Shown here in pieces: positions 15,591-25,500 of a stretch of 48,069 bases of DNA; the first letter of the stretch is position 1, and every line of letters starts with the position of its first letter. Source of the DNA: Bacteroidaceae bacterium (GTDB lineage Bacteria > Bacteroidota > Bacteroidia > Bacteroidales > Bacteroidaceae); the NCBI GenBank assembly GCA_017451645.1, contig JAFTNZ010000029.1:1-48069 (forward strand), written 5' to 3'. The translations under genes and the position numbers were made by a program. Below the pieces are notes generated by a model, which saw only the letters and a program-made list of their open reading frames with translations, made no database searches and was not told the origin of the DNA.

Positions 15591-15610
15591 ATACAAAGCG
15601 TAATCCGTAT
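15568..15610 (+). promoter_or_regulatory. Hairpin overlapping the stop of NVEALA gene D
   Basis: ATACGGATTGCGCCTTTGT (15568-15586) pairs with ACAAAGCGTAATCCGTAT (15593-15610) apart from one bulge and one mismatch. The 6-nt loop contains the TAG stop. It is followed by AAAAAA, so it is not a plus-strand intrinsic terminator. The propeller ATG follows 12 nt later, so the fold could affect coupling or mRNA processing. Confidence 0.7.
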
Positions 15611-15621
15611 AAAAAACACCT

Positions 15622-16746
15622 ATGAAAGTAGAAATATTACTTATTATCGTCGGTATTATGGTCATTTCGTGCCAAAAAGAAGGGACAAGGCAGTCTGTTT
15701 ATTCAGACGTTAAAACCATTGAATTAGATTCATTACCAACCCAGAAAGTTTCTATAAAGAAACATCAATATATACTATTGGAAAATGGTAGCAATATTCT
15801 TTTAACCGGAATTTCAGAAATTATTCCTCACGATTCATTACTTCATATATTTGACCAAAAGGGAAAAACTATTAGTACGTACAATTTAAGGGATAAAAAG
15901 ATAGAACAAATTCATCGCATTGGAGCCGGTCCGGGAGAATATGTTGATGTATGGGATATGGATGTTGATAAGAATGGAAACATTTGGTTATATGATTTAT
16001 CTTTAATGAAACTTATCAGATATACATATCAGAAAGGAGAATTGTCATTCAAAGAATACAGAATTGGGAAACAATGTTTGTTCATCGGGGTCGAAGACAG
16101 TCTGAATATCTTTTTAGGCAACGTCTATGAAAAGGGTAAATTGACTGCGTGGTTGGGAAAAATGAATTTGGCTGAAAACAACTATGTACATTTGATTAAA
16201 AATGAAGAAAAATTAGATTTACCCTATACGGCTTCCACCTATTTCTTCCGAACCAAGGAAGAACTTTTCTTTTATAAAAAACACGGAGAATACCTCTATT
16301 TGCTAAATTCAGGAGAAGCTGTACCTTATCTGCATTTGGCTTCAAAACAACATCCGTCAAGGGAAGACTTAAATATCTGTCAGCAAGAAAAGAGTTCTTT
16401 CTCCCTGTATAAAAAAGGAAAAATCAATGAAATCGGAGGATTTTATGAAACAGAAACTCATGCATATTTGTGTGTAAATACTATCCCGACAAAGCATATC
16501 ATCATAGATAAAAAGGACTTCTCAATATCACAAATAGGGTTTGATGTAAATTCGGAATTGAATGGTCATCTTAAGGTCGTAGGTGCCACTGAAAAATACT
16601 TTATCGGATATTATCTGCCATCTGAAGGCACTTTAAAGTATTTGAAGAATAGGCAAGAGAATGTTTCCGGTAAAGATTCGGTGGACAAACTGACAGAAGA
16701 CGCAAACCCGATATTACTGATGTTTAACTTTCAAGAAGACGAATAA
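15622..16746 (+). CDS. 6-bladed beta-propeller lipoprotein (cassette D)
   Basis: The 374-residue product has a lipobox (IMVISCQKE, Cys17). Blades are suggested by LLHIFDQKGKTISTYNL and NIWLYDLSLMKLIRY, with the family motif RIGAGPGEYVDVWDM between them. It is the closest match by eye to the cassette B propeller. It lies between the NVEALA peptide and the RND efflux genes, only 11 nt before the GTG of the fusion protein, so an operon is likely. Periplasmic or surface recognition of the peptide or its target is an inference. Confidence 0.82.
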   Translation: MKVEILLIIVGIMVISCQKEGTRQSVYSDVKTIELDSLPTQKVSIKKHQYILLENGSNILLTGISEIIPHDSLLHIFDQKGKTISTYNLRDKKIEQIHRIGAGPGEYVDVWDMDVDKNGNIWLYDLSLMKLIRYTYQKGELSFKEYRIGKQCLFIGVEDSLNIFLGNVYEKGKLTAWLGKMNLAENNYVHLIKNEEKLDLPYTASTYFFRTKEELFFYKKHGEYLYLLNSGEAVPYLHLASKQHPSREDLNICQQEKSSFSLYKKGKINEIGGFYETETHAYLCVNTIPTKHIIIDKKDFSISQIGFDVNSELNGHLKVVGATEKYFIGYYLPSEGTLKYLKNRQENVSGKDSVDKLTEDANPILLMFNFQEDE

Positions 16747-16757
16747 ATAATACAACT

Positions 16758-17903
16758 GTGAAACAGACAAACATTAGCTTAATAGTTATAACGTTTTTTT
16801 TCACTTCCTGCCAATTGAGTGATACCCCTAAAGAAACTGACTCTTCCCCTGTAACTCCGTCCGAACGGAAACGGGAACCTGTTGAGACCTATGTGTTAAA
16901 AGGTAAAACATTCTATCAGGAGTTGGCCGGCAATGGAAAGGTGACAGCCAGACGGTCTGCCGAAGTACGCTTCAAGACTGCAGAACGCATTGCACACGTG
17001 TGGGTGAAGAATGGTGACCGGGTGCAGGCCGGACAGAAATTGGCAGAACTTGACAAGTTCCGCCTCGAACGGTCGGTGGCACAGGCAAAAGACAATCTGG
17101 AACAAAGCGGACTGAACTTGCAGGATGTGCTTATCGGAAGAGGATATACGTTGGAGGAAATAAACTCTTTCGTTGGAAAAGGACAAACCGGCAAACTGAC
17201 AAGCGAAAATCTGACGAGCAATCTTTCGACCAGAAAGGCTCTGACCCTTGAAGAGTTTCACTTGGCCAGTGTAAAGAGCGGCTACAACAAAGCATTGATA
17301 GCGTATGAATTGGCTGCAAAAGAGCTGGAACAGGCGACACTGGTGGCTCCCTTCAGTGGAACGATTGCAAACCTGACAGCCAAAGCTGATAATCCGGCTC
17401 CGACAGGCGAAGCCTTCTGTCTGGTGATAGATGACACACAGCCCGAAGTGAGTTTCACTGTGTTGGAAAGTGAACTGCCTATGGTGAAGACCGGCTACAG
17501 GGTGAGCGTCGTACCCTTTGCTGAAAGCGACCCGGAAGCACGGGTATGGGGAGTGGTGACGGAGATAAATCCCTATGTGGAAAGCAACGGTATGGTGAGA
17601 GTGAAAGCACGTGTGGCAAACAACGGACGGCTGATAGAGGGCATGAACGTGAAAGTGACACTGAGAAAACCCATGAAAGAAAGTCTGGTAATTCCCAAAA
17701 GTGCCGTGGTAATGCGTTCGGGAAAGCCTGTGGTGTTTACACTGACAAACGGCAAGACCCAATGGAACTATGTGCAGGTGCTGGCGGAGAACAGCGACTC
17801 GTGCACCGTGGCTCCACGCAGCAAGGAGTATGAGGGACTGGCTGCAGGAGATACGGTGATAGTGAAAGGAAACCTGAATCTGGCACACGACAGCGAACTA
17901 TGA
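16758..17903 (+). CDS. RND efflux membrane-fusion (periplasmic adaptor) lipoprotein
   Basis: GTG start at 16758; 381 residues. The lipobox FFFTSCQLS (Cys18) makes it a lipid-anchored adaptor as in AcrA. It shows the HlyD-type order: lipoyl half (RIAHVWVKNGDRVQAGQKLAEL), helical hairpin (about 95-180), second lipoyl half (ATLVAPFSGTIANLTAK), then beta barrel and C-terminal domain (LVIPKSAVVMRSGKPVVF). It links the permeases to the outer-membrane channel. It overlaps the permease gene by ATGA (17900-17903). Substrate cannot be predicted; the NVEALA cassette context raises peptide export or self-protection. Confidence 0.88.
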   Translation: MKQTNISLIVITFFFTSCQLSDTPKETDSSPVTPSERKREPVETYVLKGKTFYQELAGNGKVTARRSAEVRFKTAERIAHVWVKNGDRVQAGQKLAELDKFRLERSVAQAKDNLEQSGLNLQDVLIGRGYTLEEINSFVGKGQTGKLTSENLTSNLSTRKALTLEEFHLASVKSGYNKALIAYELAAKELEQATLVAPFSGTIANLTAKADNPAPTGEAFCLVIDDTQPEVSFTVLESELPMVKTGYRVSVVPFAESDPEARVWGVVTEINPYVESNGMVRVKARVANNGRLIEGMNVKVTLRKPMKESLVIPKSAVVMRSGKPVVFTLTNGKTQWNYVQVLAENSDSCTVAPRSKEYEGLAAGDTVIVKGNLNLAHDSEL

Positions 17904-20900
17904 TAAAATTTCTGCTACAACGACCCATTGCAGTGTTTATGGCATTTGCAGCCTGCGTGATTGTGGGAGTGGTGACCTACCAGACGCTCCCCATCTCTCT
18001 GTTGCCTGACATTGCCATACCTGAAATAACGGTGCAGGTGGCGGGAGAGAACACTTCGGCACGCGAACTGGAAAACACGGTGATGCGTGCGCTCAGGGCA
18101 CAACTGATGCAGGTGGAGAGGTTGGAAGACCTGCGGAGTGAGACACGTGACGGCATCGGACTCATCAGGCTGCGCTTTGAGTATGGCACCAACACGGATC
18201 TGGCCTTTATAGAGGTGAATGAAAAGACGGATGCCGCCATGAGTTTCCTGCCACGCACAACCCAACGTCCCCGAGTGATAAAAGCAAGTGCGACAGACAT
18301 ACCGGTGATGTATCTGAATCTGACGGAAAAGGACAGCCCCCATCCCGATTATCCCCAAGAGGAAGAGGAGGCAACCTCTTTCCTCGCCCTCTCTGATTTT
18401 GCCGAAAATGTGGTGCGCCGACGCATCGAACAACTGCAGGAGGTGGCGATGGTGGACGTGTCGGGACTGCTTCACCGGCAGGTGCAGATTGTACCGGACT
18501 TGAACAAAATGGAGGTGCTGGGCATCGGAATTGCGGACATAGAGAGTGCCTTGAACAGCAATAATGTGGAACCGGGGAGCATGACTGTGCGCGACGGGTA
18601 TTATGAATACAACATCCGTTTCTCTACAGTGGTGCGCACAGTGGAGGATGTAAAACGCATACCACTGCGACATGAAGGACGCATCTTCCGGTTGGAAGAG
18701 TTGGCAGAGGTGCAACTGACACCCACGGAAGAGTCGGGTATGGTGACCTACAACGGAAAGCGTGCCGTGAGCCTGGCCATCATCAAACAGGCTGATGAAA
18801 ACATGGACCGCATGAAGACGGCACTGACAAACACCGTACGTTCGCTGGAGAGGAACAATCCACATGTATGCTTCGATGTCACACGTAACCAGACGGAACT
18901 GTTGGACTATACGCTGACGAACTTGCAACAAAACCTGACCTTGGGATTCCTGCTCATCCTGGTGGTGACATCGCTCTTCATGGGAGGAGTGCGGTCGCCA
19001 TTGGTTATCGGGGTCTGTATGGTGGTGTCGCTGGTCATCAGCTTCATCTTCTTCTATCTTTTCGACAAATCGCTGAACATCATTTCGCTGTCGGGACTGA
19101 TTCTGGCACAAGGCATGATGATAGACAATGCCATCATTGTGACGGAAAACATCACCCAATACAGGGACAAGGGGTGTGCCGTAGATGAGGCTTGCCGACT
19201 GGGTACGGAAGAGGTGATAACCCCCATGCTGAGTTCGTCGTTGACAACCGTTGCCGTGTTTGTGCCGTTGGTCTTCATCAGTGGTATAGCCGGTGCCATC
19301 TTCATGGATGAGGCTTTTGCCGTCACAGTGGGACTGGCGGCTTCGTACATCACGGGTATCACACTGCTACCGGTACTTTATCTGCAGACCGGTAAGCTGC
19401 AACTGGGAAAGTTGACAAAGAGAAGCGAAGCCGAGTCCTCGTCAACCCGACACTCTGTTCTTTTATCTGCATGCTACAACCAAGGTATTGCCTGGGTATT
19501 CCGCCACAAAAGACCGGTACTTGGACTGACCTCTCTTTCTATCCCACTCTGCGTGATGATGTTTTATCTGCTTCCTAAAGAACGGATGCCGGAAACGAGC
19601 CGCACGGAACTGGCGGTGCGCATCGACTGGAACGAGAATATACACTTGGATGAAAACCGGTGGAGGATGGAGGAACTGGAGCAGGTGTGCCAACCCTATA
19701 TTGCAGAAAGCAATGCCCACATAGGAAATCAGCAATATCTGTTGGAAAGGGGGCAGACATCGGTTGCAGAGACAGACCTCTATCTGCGCACAAACACTAC
19801 GGAGCAACTTGACGAACTGCAAACTGTCATCTGGAAATGGGTGACCGGACACTACCCACCGGCCACTGTGAGATTTTATGCTCCGGAGAATGTGTTTGAG
19901 AAGGTGTTTGACACCAATGAACCGGAACTGGTGGTGGAACTCTACAATAAGGACAAAGCCTGTCTGCAAGAGACTGACCGGCTGCAGGCCCTGCAGCAGA
20001 CTGTCGATGGGATGGTGAACGAAGCATCAGCAGGACTGGCCGTGCAAGAGCAGATAGGATTGACCATTGACCGTGAAAAGCTGTTGCTCTACGGTGTGGG
20101 ATACGATGTCGTCATGCGCTCTCTGAAGACTGCTCTACGGGAGAACAAGGTGGCTACGCTACGCTCGTTCCAGAACTATCTGCCCATCAGCATCAATGGG
20201 AGGGAGCAGACGTTGGACGAGATACTGGCGCATACGTTGGTGGAAGTGCCCTCGCTGCTACGTGGTGAAAAGCAAAAGGTGCCGCTGAAAAGTTTCATTA
20301 CGACCTTTCCCGCTCAGGACCTGAAGACCATCGCTGCCGGTATAGCTGGGGAATACGTACCTCTGACATATACAGAGACAGGCCAGGCTGATGCCATTGT
20401 AGAGAAGGTAAAGGAACTGTTGGGTGAGAATCCCTCTTGGGACGCAGGGTTTTCAGGGGCATTCTTCTCCAACCACCGGATGATGGGTGAACTGATGGTC
20501 GTACTCGTCGTCTCGCTGCTGCTCATGTATTTTATACTGACTGCACAGTTTGAGAGTTTCCTGCAACCGCTGATTGTCTTGGCAGAGATTCCCATTGACC
20601 TTGGATTTGCCCTGATTGTAATGGCTGTCTGTGGAGTAAGCCTGAACCTGATGAGTGCCATCGGTATCGTGGTAAGTTGCGGTATCATTATCAACGACTC
20701 GATTCTGAAACTGGACATGATCAATGTGTTGCGTCAAGAAGGAATGCCCCTGATGGAAGCCATACATACGGCAGGAGCCCGCAGACTAAGGTCCATCATC
20801 ATGACCTCATTGACCACCATACTGGCAATGGTGCCATTGCTGTTCACCAACGATTTCGGTTCGGAACTACAAAAGCCTCTCTCTATAGCCATGATTGCAA

Positions 20901-21007
20901 CCATGAGTGTGGGAACATTGGTCAGCCTGTTTGTGATACCGCTGGTCTATTGGCTGATGTATAGGCGTATTCCCCTCAGGCCATCCGCAAAGCGGGGGCA
21001 GGAATGA
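17900..21007 (+). CDS. RND efflux permease, first subunit
   Basis: The 1035-residue product has the AcrB-like layout: TM1 at the N terminus (KFLLQRPIAVFMAFAACVIV), porter domain, TM2-6 (about 335-490), a second porter domain and TM8-12 at the end. The TM4 proton-relay segment reads GMMIDNAIIVTENI, with one Asp and an Asn where AcrB has Asp-Asp. The TM10 segment GIIINDSILKLDM lacks the AcrB-type Lys in the usual place. Such variants are common among non-AcrB RND permeases. The next gene starts on its stop (ATGA at 21004). A second permease in the same operon (22508) suggests a hetero-oligomeric pump like MdtBC. Confidence 0.88.
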   Translation: MIKFLLQRPIAVFMAFAACVIVGVVTYQTLPISLLPDIAIPEITVQVAGENTSARELENTVMRALRAQLMQVERLEDLRSETRDGIGLIRLRFEYGTNTDLAFIEVNEKTDAAMSFLPRTTQRPRVIKASATDIPVMYLNLTEKDSPHPDYPQEEEEATSFLALSDFAENVVRRRIEQLQEVAMVDVSGLLHRQVQIVPDLNKMEVLGIGIADIESALNSNNVEPGSMTVRDGYYEYNIRFSTVVRTVEDVKRIPLRHEGRIFRLEELAEVQLTPTEESGMVTYNGKRAVSLAIIKQADENMDRMKTALTNTVRSLERNNPHVCFDVTRNQTELLDYTLTNLQQNLTLGFLLILVVTSLFMGGVRSPLVIGVCMVVSLVISFIFFYLFDKSLNIISLSGLILAQGMMIDNAIIVTENITQYRDKGCAVDEACRLGTEEVITPMLSSSLTTVAVFVPLVFISGIAGAIFMDEAFAVTVGLAASYITGITLLPVLYLQTGKLQLGKLTKRSEAESSSTRHSVLLSACYNQGIAWVFRHKRPVLGLTSLSIPLCVMMFYLLPKERMPETSRTELAVRIDWNENIHLDENRWRMEELEQVCQPYIAESNAHIGNQQYLLERGQTSVAETDLYLRTNTTEQLDELQTVIWKWVTGHYPPATVRFYAPENVFEKVFDTNEPELVVELYNKDKACLQETDRLQALQQTVDGMVNEASAGLAVQEQIGLTIDREKLLLYGVGYDVVMRSLKTALRENKVATLRSFQNYLPISINGREQTLDEILAHTLVEVPSLLRGEKQKVPLKSFITTFPAQDLKTIAAGIAGEYVPLTYTETGQADAIVEKVKELLGENPSWDAGFSGAFFSNHRMMGELMVVLVVSLLLMYFILTAQFESFLQPLIVLAEIPIDLGFALIVMAVCGVSLNLMSAIGIVVSCGIIINDSILKLDMINVLRQEGMPLMEAIHTAGARRLRSIIMTSLTTILAMVPLLFTNDFGSELQKPLSIAMIATMSVGTLVSLFVIPLVYWLMYRRIPLRPSAKRGQE

Positions 21008-22500
21008 AGGACACACCTTCTGAGTATAATAATATAATAAGGTATATGAGACACATAAACATTACATGGTTGTGCATGGTGGTCTTGTCGTGGACTCCGG
21101 TGCATGCCCAAGAACTGCGTCTGACGTTGGACGATGCGATAGCCACTGCAGCGGAAAGTTCGCTGTCTGCCATCAAAGCGGAGAGTTCGTATCTTTCCGG
21201 ATATTGGGAATACCGGGCTTTCAAAGCTGAACGGCTGCCCAGTCTGACCCTGAACCTGACACCGGCACAATACAATCGGCGCATCGTGCAACGCTATGAT
21301 TCGGATGCTGACCGCGATGTCTATCGTAGCCAACAGGCATATTATGCCTCCGGAGGACTGTCCATCAGACAGAATGTGGACTGGACAGGAGGAACCCTCT
21401 ACGTGGATGCCAATCTGGATTATCTGCGCTATTTTGGAGCAGACACCTACACCCAATTCTCTTCTGTCCCTTTCCGTATCGGATATTCACAAAGTCTGGT
21501 GGGATACAATGCCTTCAAATGGGACAAACTGATTGAACCCTTGAAATTTGAAAGAAAGCAGAAAGAACTGACCTACAATATGGAACAGGTGTCGGAAGAG
21601 GCTATCAGATATTTCTTCTCGCTGGCACAGGCACAGGCCGAATACGACCTGGCTGTCAAAAATCTGGCATCGTGTGACACGCTTTGCACCATCGGAAGGG
21701 AAAGACATAAGATTGCCGCCATCTCTGAAGCAGACCTGCTGACGCTGGAACTTGATGTGGTGAATGCACGCAACACGCTGCGCAACAGCGAAATCACACT
21801 GAAGAGAGCTATGTTCCAGCTGGCATCATTCTTGAACATTGATAAAGGAAGAGACATACACATTGCTCTGCCTGAACGACCTGCATTTGAGGTTGTTGCT
21901 GCAGATGAGGCTTTGGAACAAGCCCGGAAAAACAATCCGCAATTCCTCAGCATCAGGCAAAACATTTTAGAAAGCAGGCGTACGGTGGACCGCACAAGAA
22001 AAGAGAGCTACTTCAACGTGAGTGTGAATGCCAGTGTGGGATTCAACCAAGTGGCAGACCGATTCAATGATGTGTGGCACAACCTGCTCCAACAAGATAT
22101 GGTGGCAGTGAGTGTCTCCATCCCATTAGTCGATTGGGGGGTGAGAAAGGGAAAATACAATATGGCCAGAAATAATCTGGATGTGGTGGAGACTTCTGCC
22201 AGACAGACAGAACAGAGTATCGAAGAAGAGGTCATCATGACGGTAAATGACTTCAATGTGCAAGGAGGTATCATCGAAAGTGCAGAGGAAGCACGCGGAT
22301 TGGCTGAATCGGCTTACGAAGAGACGCGTGCAAGATTCATCATCGGACAATCAGACATCAACAGCCTGTCGTTGGCTCTGAACCGCAAAGATGCTGCAGA
22401 GAAAAACTACATCGCTGCCTTGAAGAATTATTGGCTGAGTTATTACAAAATCCGCAGGCTGACGTTGTTTGACTTCGACAAACAACAGGCAATCAAATGA
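21004..22500 (+). CDS. TolC-like outer-membrane efflux channel
   Basis: The start at 21004 overlaps the previous stop; an internal ATG at 21046 gives a neater signal peptide (MRHINITWLCMVVLSW...VHAQ) and may be the real start. The product of 484-498 residues has two OEP repeats. Amphipathic helices include EEAIRYFFSLAQAQAEYDLA and the tail helix NRKDAAEKNYIAALKNYWLSY, and beta strands lie near residues 110-170 (TLYVDANLDYLRYFG). It would form the outer-membrane exit duct for the two permeases. Confidence 0.87.
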   Translation: MKDTPSEYNNIIRYMRHINITWLCMVVLSWTPVHAQELRLTLDDAIATAAESSLSAIKAESSYLSGYWEYRAFKAERLPSLTLNLTPAQYNRRIVQRYDSDADRDVYRSQQAYYASGGLSIRQNVDWTGGTLYVDANLDYLRYFGADTYTQFSSVPFRIGYSQSLVGYNAFKWDKLIEPLKFERKQKELTYNMEQVSEEAIRYFFSLAQAQAEYDLAVKNLASCDTLCTIGRERHKIAAISEADLLTLELDVVNARNTLRNSEITLKRAMFQLASFLNIDKGRDIHIALPERPAFEVVAADEALEQARKNNPQFLSIRQNILESRRTVDRTRKESYFNVSVNASVGFNQVADRFNDVWHNLLQQDMVAVSVSIPLVDWGVRKGKYNMARNNLDVVETSARQTEQSIEEEVIMTVNDFNVQGGIIESAEEARGLAESAYEETRARFIIGQSDINSLSLALNRKDAAEKNYIAALKNYWLSYYKIRRLTLFDFDKQQAIK

Positions 22501-22507
22501 GCAAGAC

Positions 22508-25500
22508 ATGAAGAAGACTGTCCGGACATCGTCGTTCGCACTGATAGTGGGATTCCTGTGTGTGGCACTGATAGGAGCTGCGCTGCTGCCACTGCTGCCT
22601 GTGAGGCTATACCCATCGCGTGTCACTCCTTCATTGACAATCAGTTTCAGTCTGCCAAACAGTTCTGCACGGGTGGTAGAGATGGAGGTGACGTCGAAAT
22701 TGGAGGCTATGCTGGCCCGTATGAAAGGGGTGAGAAGCATCAGCAGCCGCTCACGTAACGGAGGTGGAAGCATCTCTGTGAATCTGGACAAACACACCAA
22801 TATCGAGGCTGTACGTTTTGAGGCATCCGCCATAGTGAGACAAGCCTGGCCGGAACTGCCCGAAGGGACTTCATATCCACAAGTGAGGGTGAACAGTCCC
22901 GGGGACAATGCATCGCGCCCTTTCCTGACTTATACATTGAACGCCACAGATAACCCCGCCTTGATACAGCAATATGCAGAAGAGTTCATCCGACCGGTCC
23001 TGGCACGTATCAGAGGAGTCCGTCAGGTGGAGGTGAACGGTGCCAGCCCCATGGAATGGCAATTGGAGTATGACCCACACCAACTGGAAGCACTCGGACT
23101 GGCTCCCGGTGACATCCAGCGTGCCATCAGCGACTGCCTCCAGACTGAATATGTGGGGAATATAAAAATCCAATCAGGGTGTACCCAAAAGTCTGATGGG
23201 ACTTTCTTCGATGAGGATGTCGTCGTCAAAAACCGTAGTGGGCGGATCATTCACCTGAGTGAACTGGTGAAGATAAAGCATACCGAAGCGCCACCGCAAA
23301 GCTATTACCGGATCAACGGCCTGAACTCCATTTACCTGTCTGTCGCAGCTGAAGAAACGGCCAACCAACTGATTCTCGGTAAGGAGGTAAAAGAGGCCAT
23401 GGAGACATTGGAAAAGACTCTGCCTGCCGGATACGAGGTACACATCAGCTACGATGCTACAGAACATATAGGCGAAGAACTGGACAAAATCTACTACAGA
23501 AGCGGACTGACGGTACTGATATTGCTATGCTTTGTCTTGTTGCTTACCCGACGATGGAGATATATGCTGATGGTGACAATGAGCCTGACGGTAAACCTGC
23601 TGATGGCTGTAGTCGCCTACTATTTTTTAGGGATAGAGATACAACTTTACACATTAGCGGGGATTACCATATCGCTTAATCTGATGATTGACAACACCAT
23701 TGTGATGGCTGACCACCTGCTGCACCGGCATAATCTGAAGGCTTACCTCTCCATCCTGACTGCCACCCTGACCACCATCTGTGCATTGGGAGTGGTACTG
23801 CTTCTGGATGACAGACTGCGAGCCAGTCTGGAGGACTTTGCTGCAGTGGTCATCATCAATCTGGCAATCTCCTTGCTGACTGCACTCTTTTTTGTCCCTT
23901 CGCTGATGGACAAATTGGGGATGGCACGGCAATCCGGGAATAAAAGCCTCCGAGCCGACAGATGGAACAGACTCACTGTCCACTTTACACACGGGTACGG
24001 AAAAGTGATCTATTGGGCTTGTCGCTATCGGGCAGCGGTTTGCATACTGTTGGTACTTGCCTTCGGCCTGCCTGTATTTCTGCTTCCCGAAAAGATGGAG
24101 GATGATGAGGAATGGCACGGTTGGTACAACCGGACATTGGGGAGCGACTGTTACAAGGAAAAAATACGTCCCATCGTGAATACGGTTTTGGGAGGGACAT
24201 GGAGGCTCTTTGTAGAAAAGGTATATAACGGCAGCTATTTCAACGATGAACATGAAACCGTGCTACACGTCAATGCCACTCTGCCCAACGGAAGTACAAT
24301 AGGACAGATGAACGCATTGGTGTTACAAATGGAAGGATTTTTGCAGAATTATCTGCGGAATCGCTCCATTTCCCAATTCCAGACACGTATATCAAGCCCT
24401 TATCAAGCTTCGATAGACATCTTTTTCACAAAGGAACACCAACACAGCAGTCTGCCCTACCAACTGAAAGCTGAAATCACCTCGAGAGCCCTGGAATTGG
24501 GTGGCGGAAGCTGGAGTATCTACGGACTGGAAGACCAGGGATTCAATAACAGTGTGCGGGAGTCAGCCGGTTCTTACAGGGTGCGGTTGACCGGATATAA
24601 CTACGATGAGCTGTATGGATATGCCGAAGCACTCCGTGACAGTCTGCTGACCCACCGGAGGGTGAGGGAAGTGCTCATCAGCTCAAACTTCAAATGGTAT
24701 AAGGATGATTACCGGGAATTGCACTTCAAACTACGGAATGGAAGGCTGGCAGAAGCCAATCTGACTCCCATGGAGCTGTATGCTGCGATGCGAAATGTTT
24801 TTGCCCGCGATTTGTCATGTGGTACGGTGCGTTCGGCTACCGGAGGCTATGAACACATACGCTTGTCTTCGTCCAAAGCACGTGATTATGACAATTGGCA
24901 ACTGCAGCAGCAGACTTTGCTTTCTGGAGAGAAAGAGTTCAAACTTTATCCGTTGGCCGACATTGGCATTTACCAACAGGCTTCCGAAGTGGTAAAGAAT
25001 AATCAGGAATATGTCCTGTGCCTGCAATACGAATATATAGGAGCTTACCAGATGGGGGAAAAAATGCTGGACCAGACGCTGGAGAAATTCAACAAGGCAC
25101 TGCCTGCGGGATATAAAGCCAGCTCTGAAATGGGAGGACACCGTTGGACATCAAAAGACAACAGCCAATATTGGCTCCTGCTGCTGGTGGCATTGGTCAT
25201 CTTTGTTGTCACCGGCATTCTGTTCAACTCTTTCCACCGTCCCTTCGCAATCTTGTTTGTCATCCCTATTTCTTATATTGGTGTATTCCTCACTTTCTGG
25301 CTTTTTGAATTGAACTTCGACCAAGGAGGATTTGCCGCTTTCATCCTGTTGTGCGGTATCACAGTGAATGCCGGCATCTATCTGCTCGATGAGTATGCAA
25401 ACATGCGTAAAGCCCGACCGAACCTCCTTCCTGCTCGTGCCTACCTGAAGGCCTGGAATGTGAAAATTGTGCCTATTCTGCTGACTGTGTGTTCCACTAT

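Noticed and set aside
15568-15610. Hairpin after peptide D as an intrinsic terminator
   Set aside because: It is followed by an A-run, not a T-run, on the coding strand; the propeller start is only 12 nt away.
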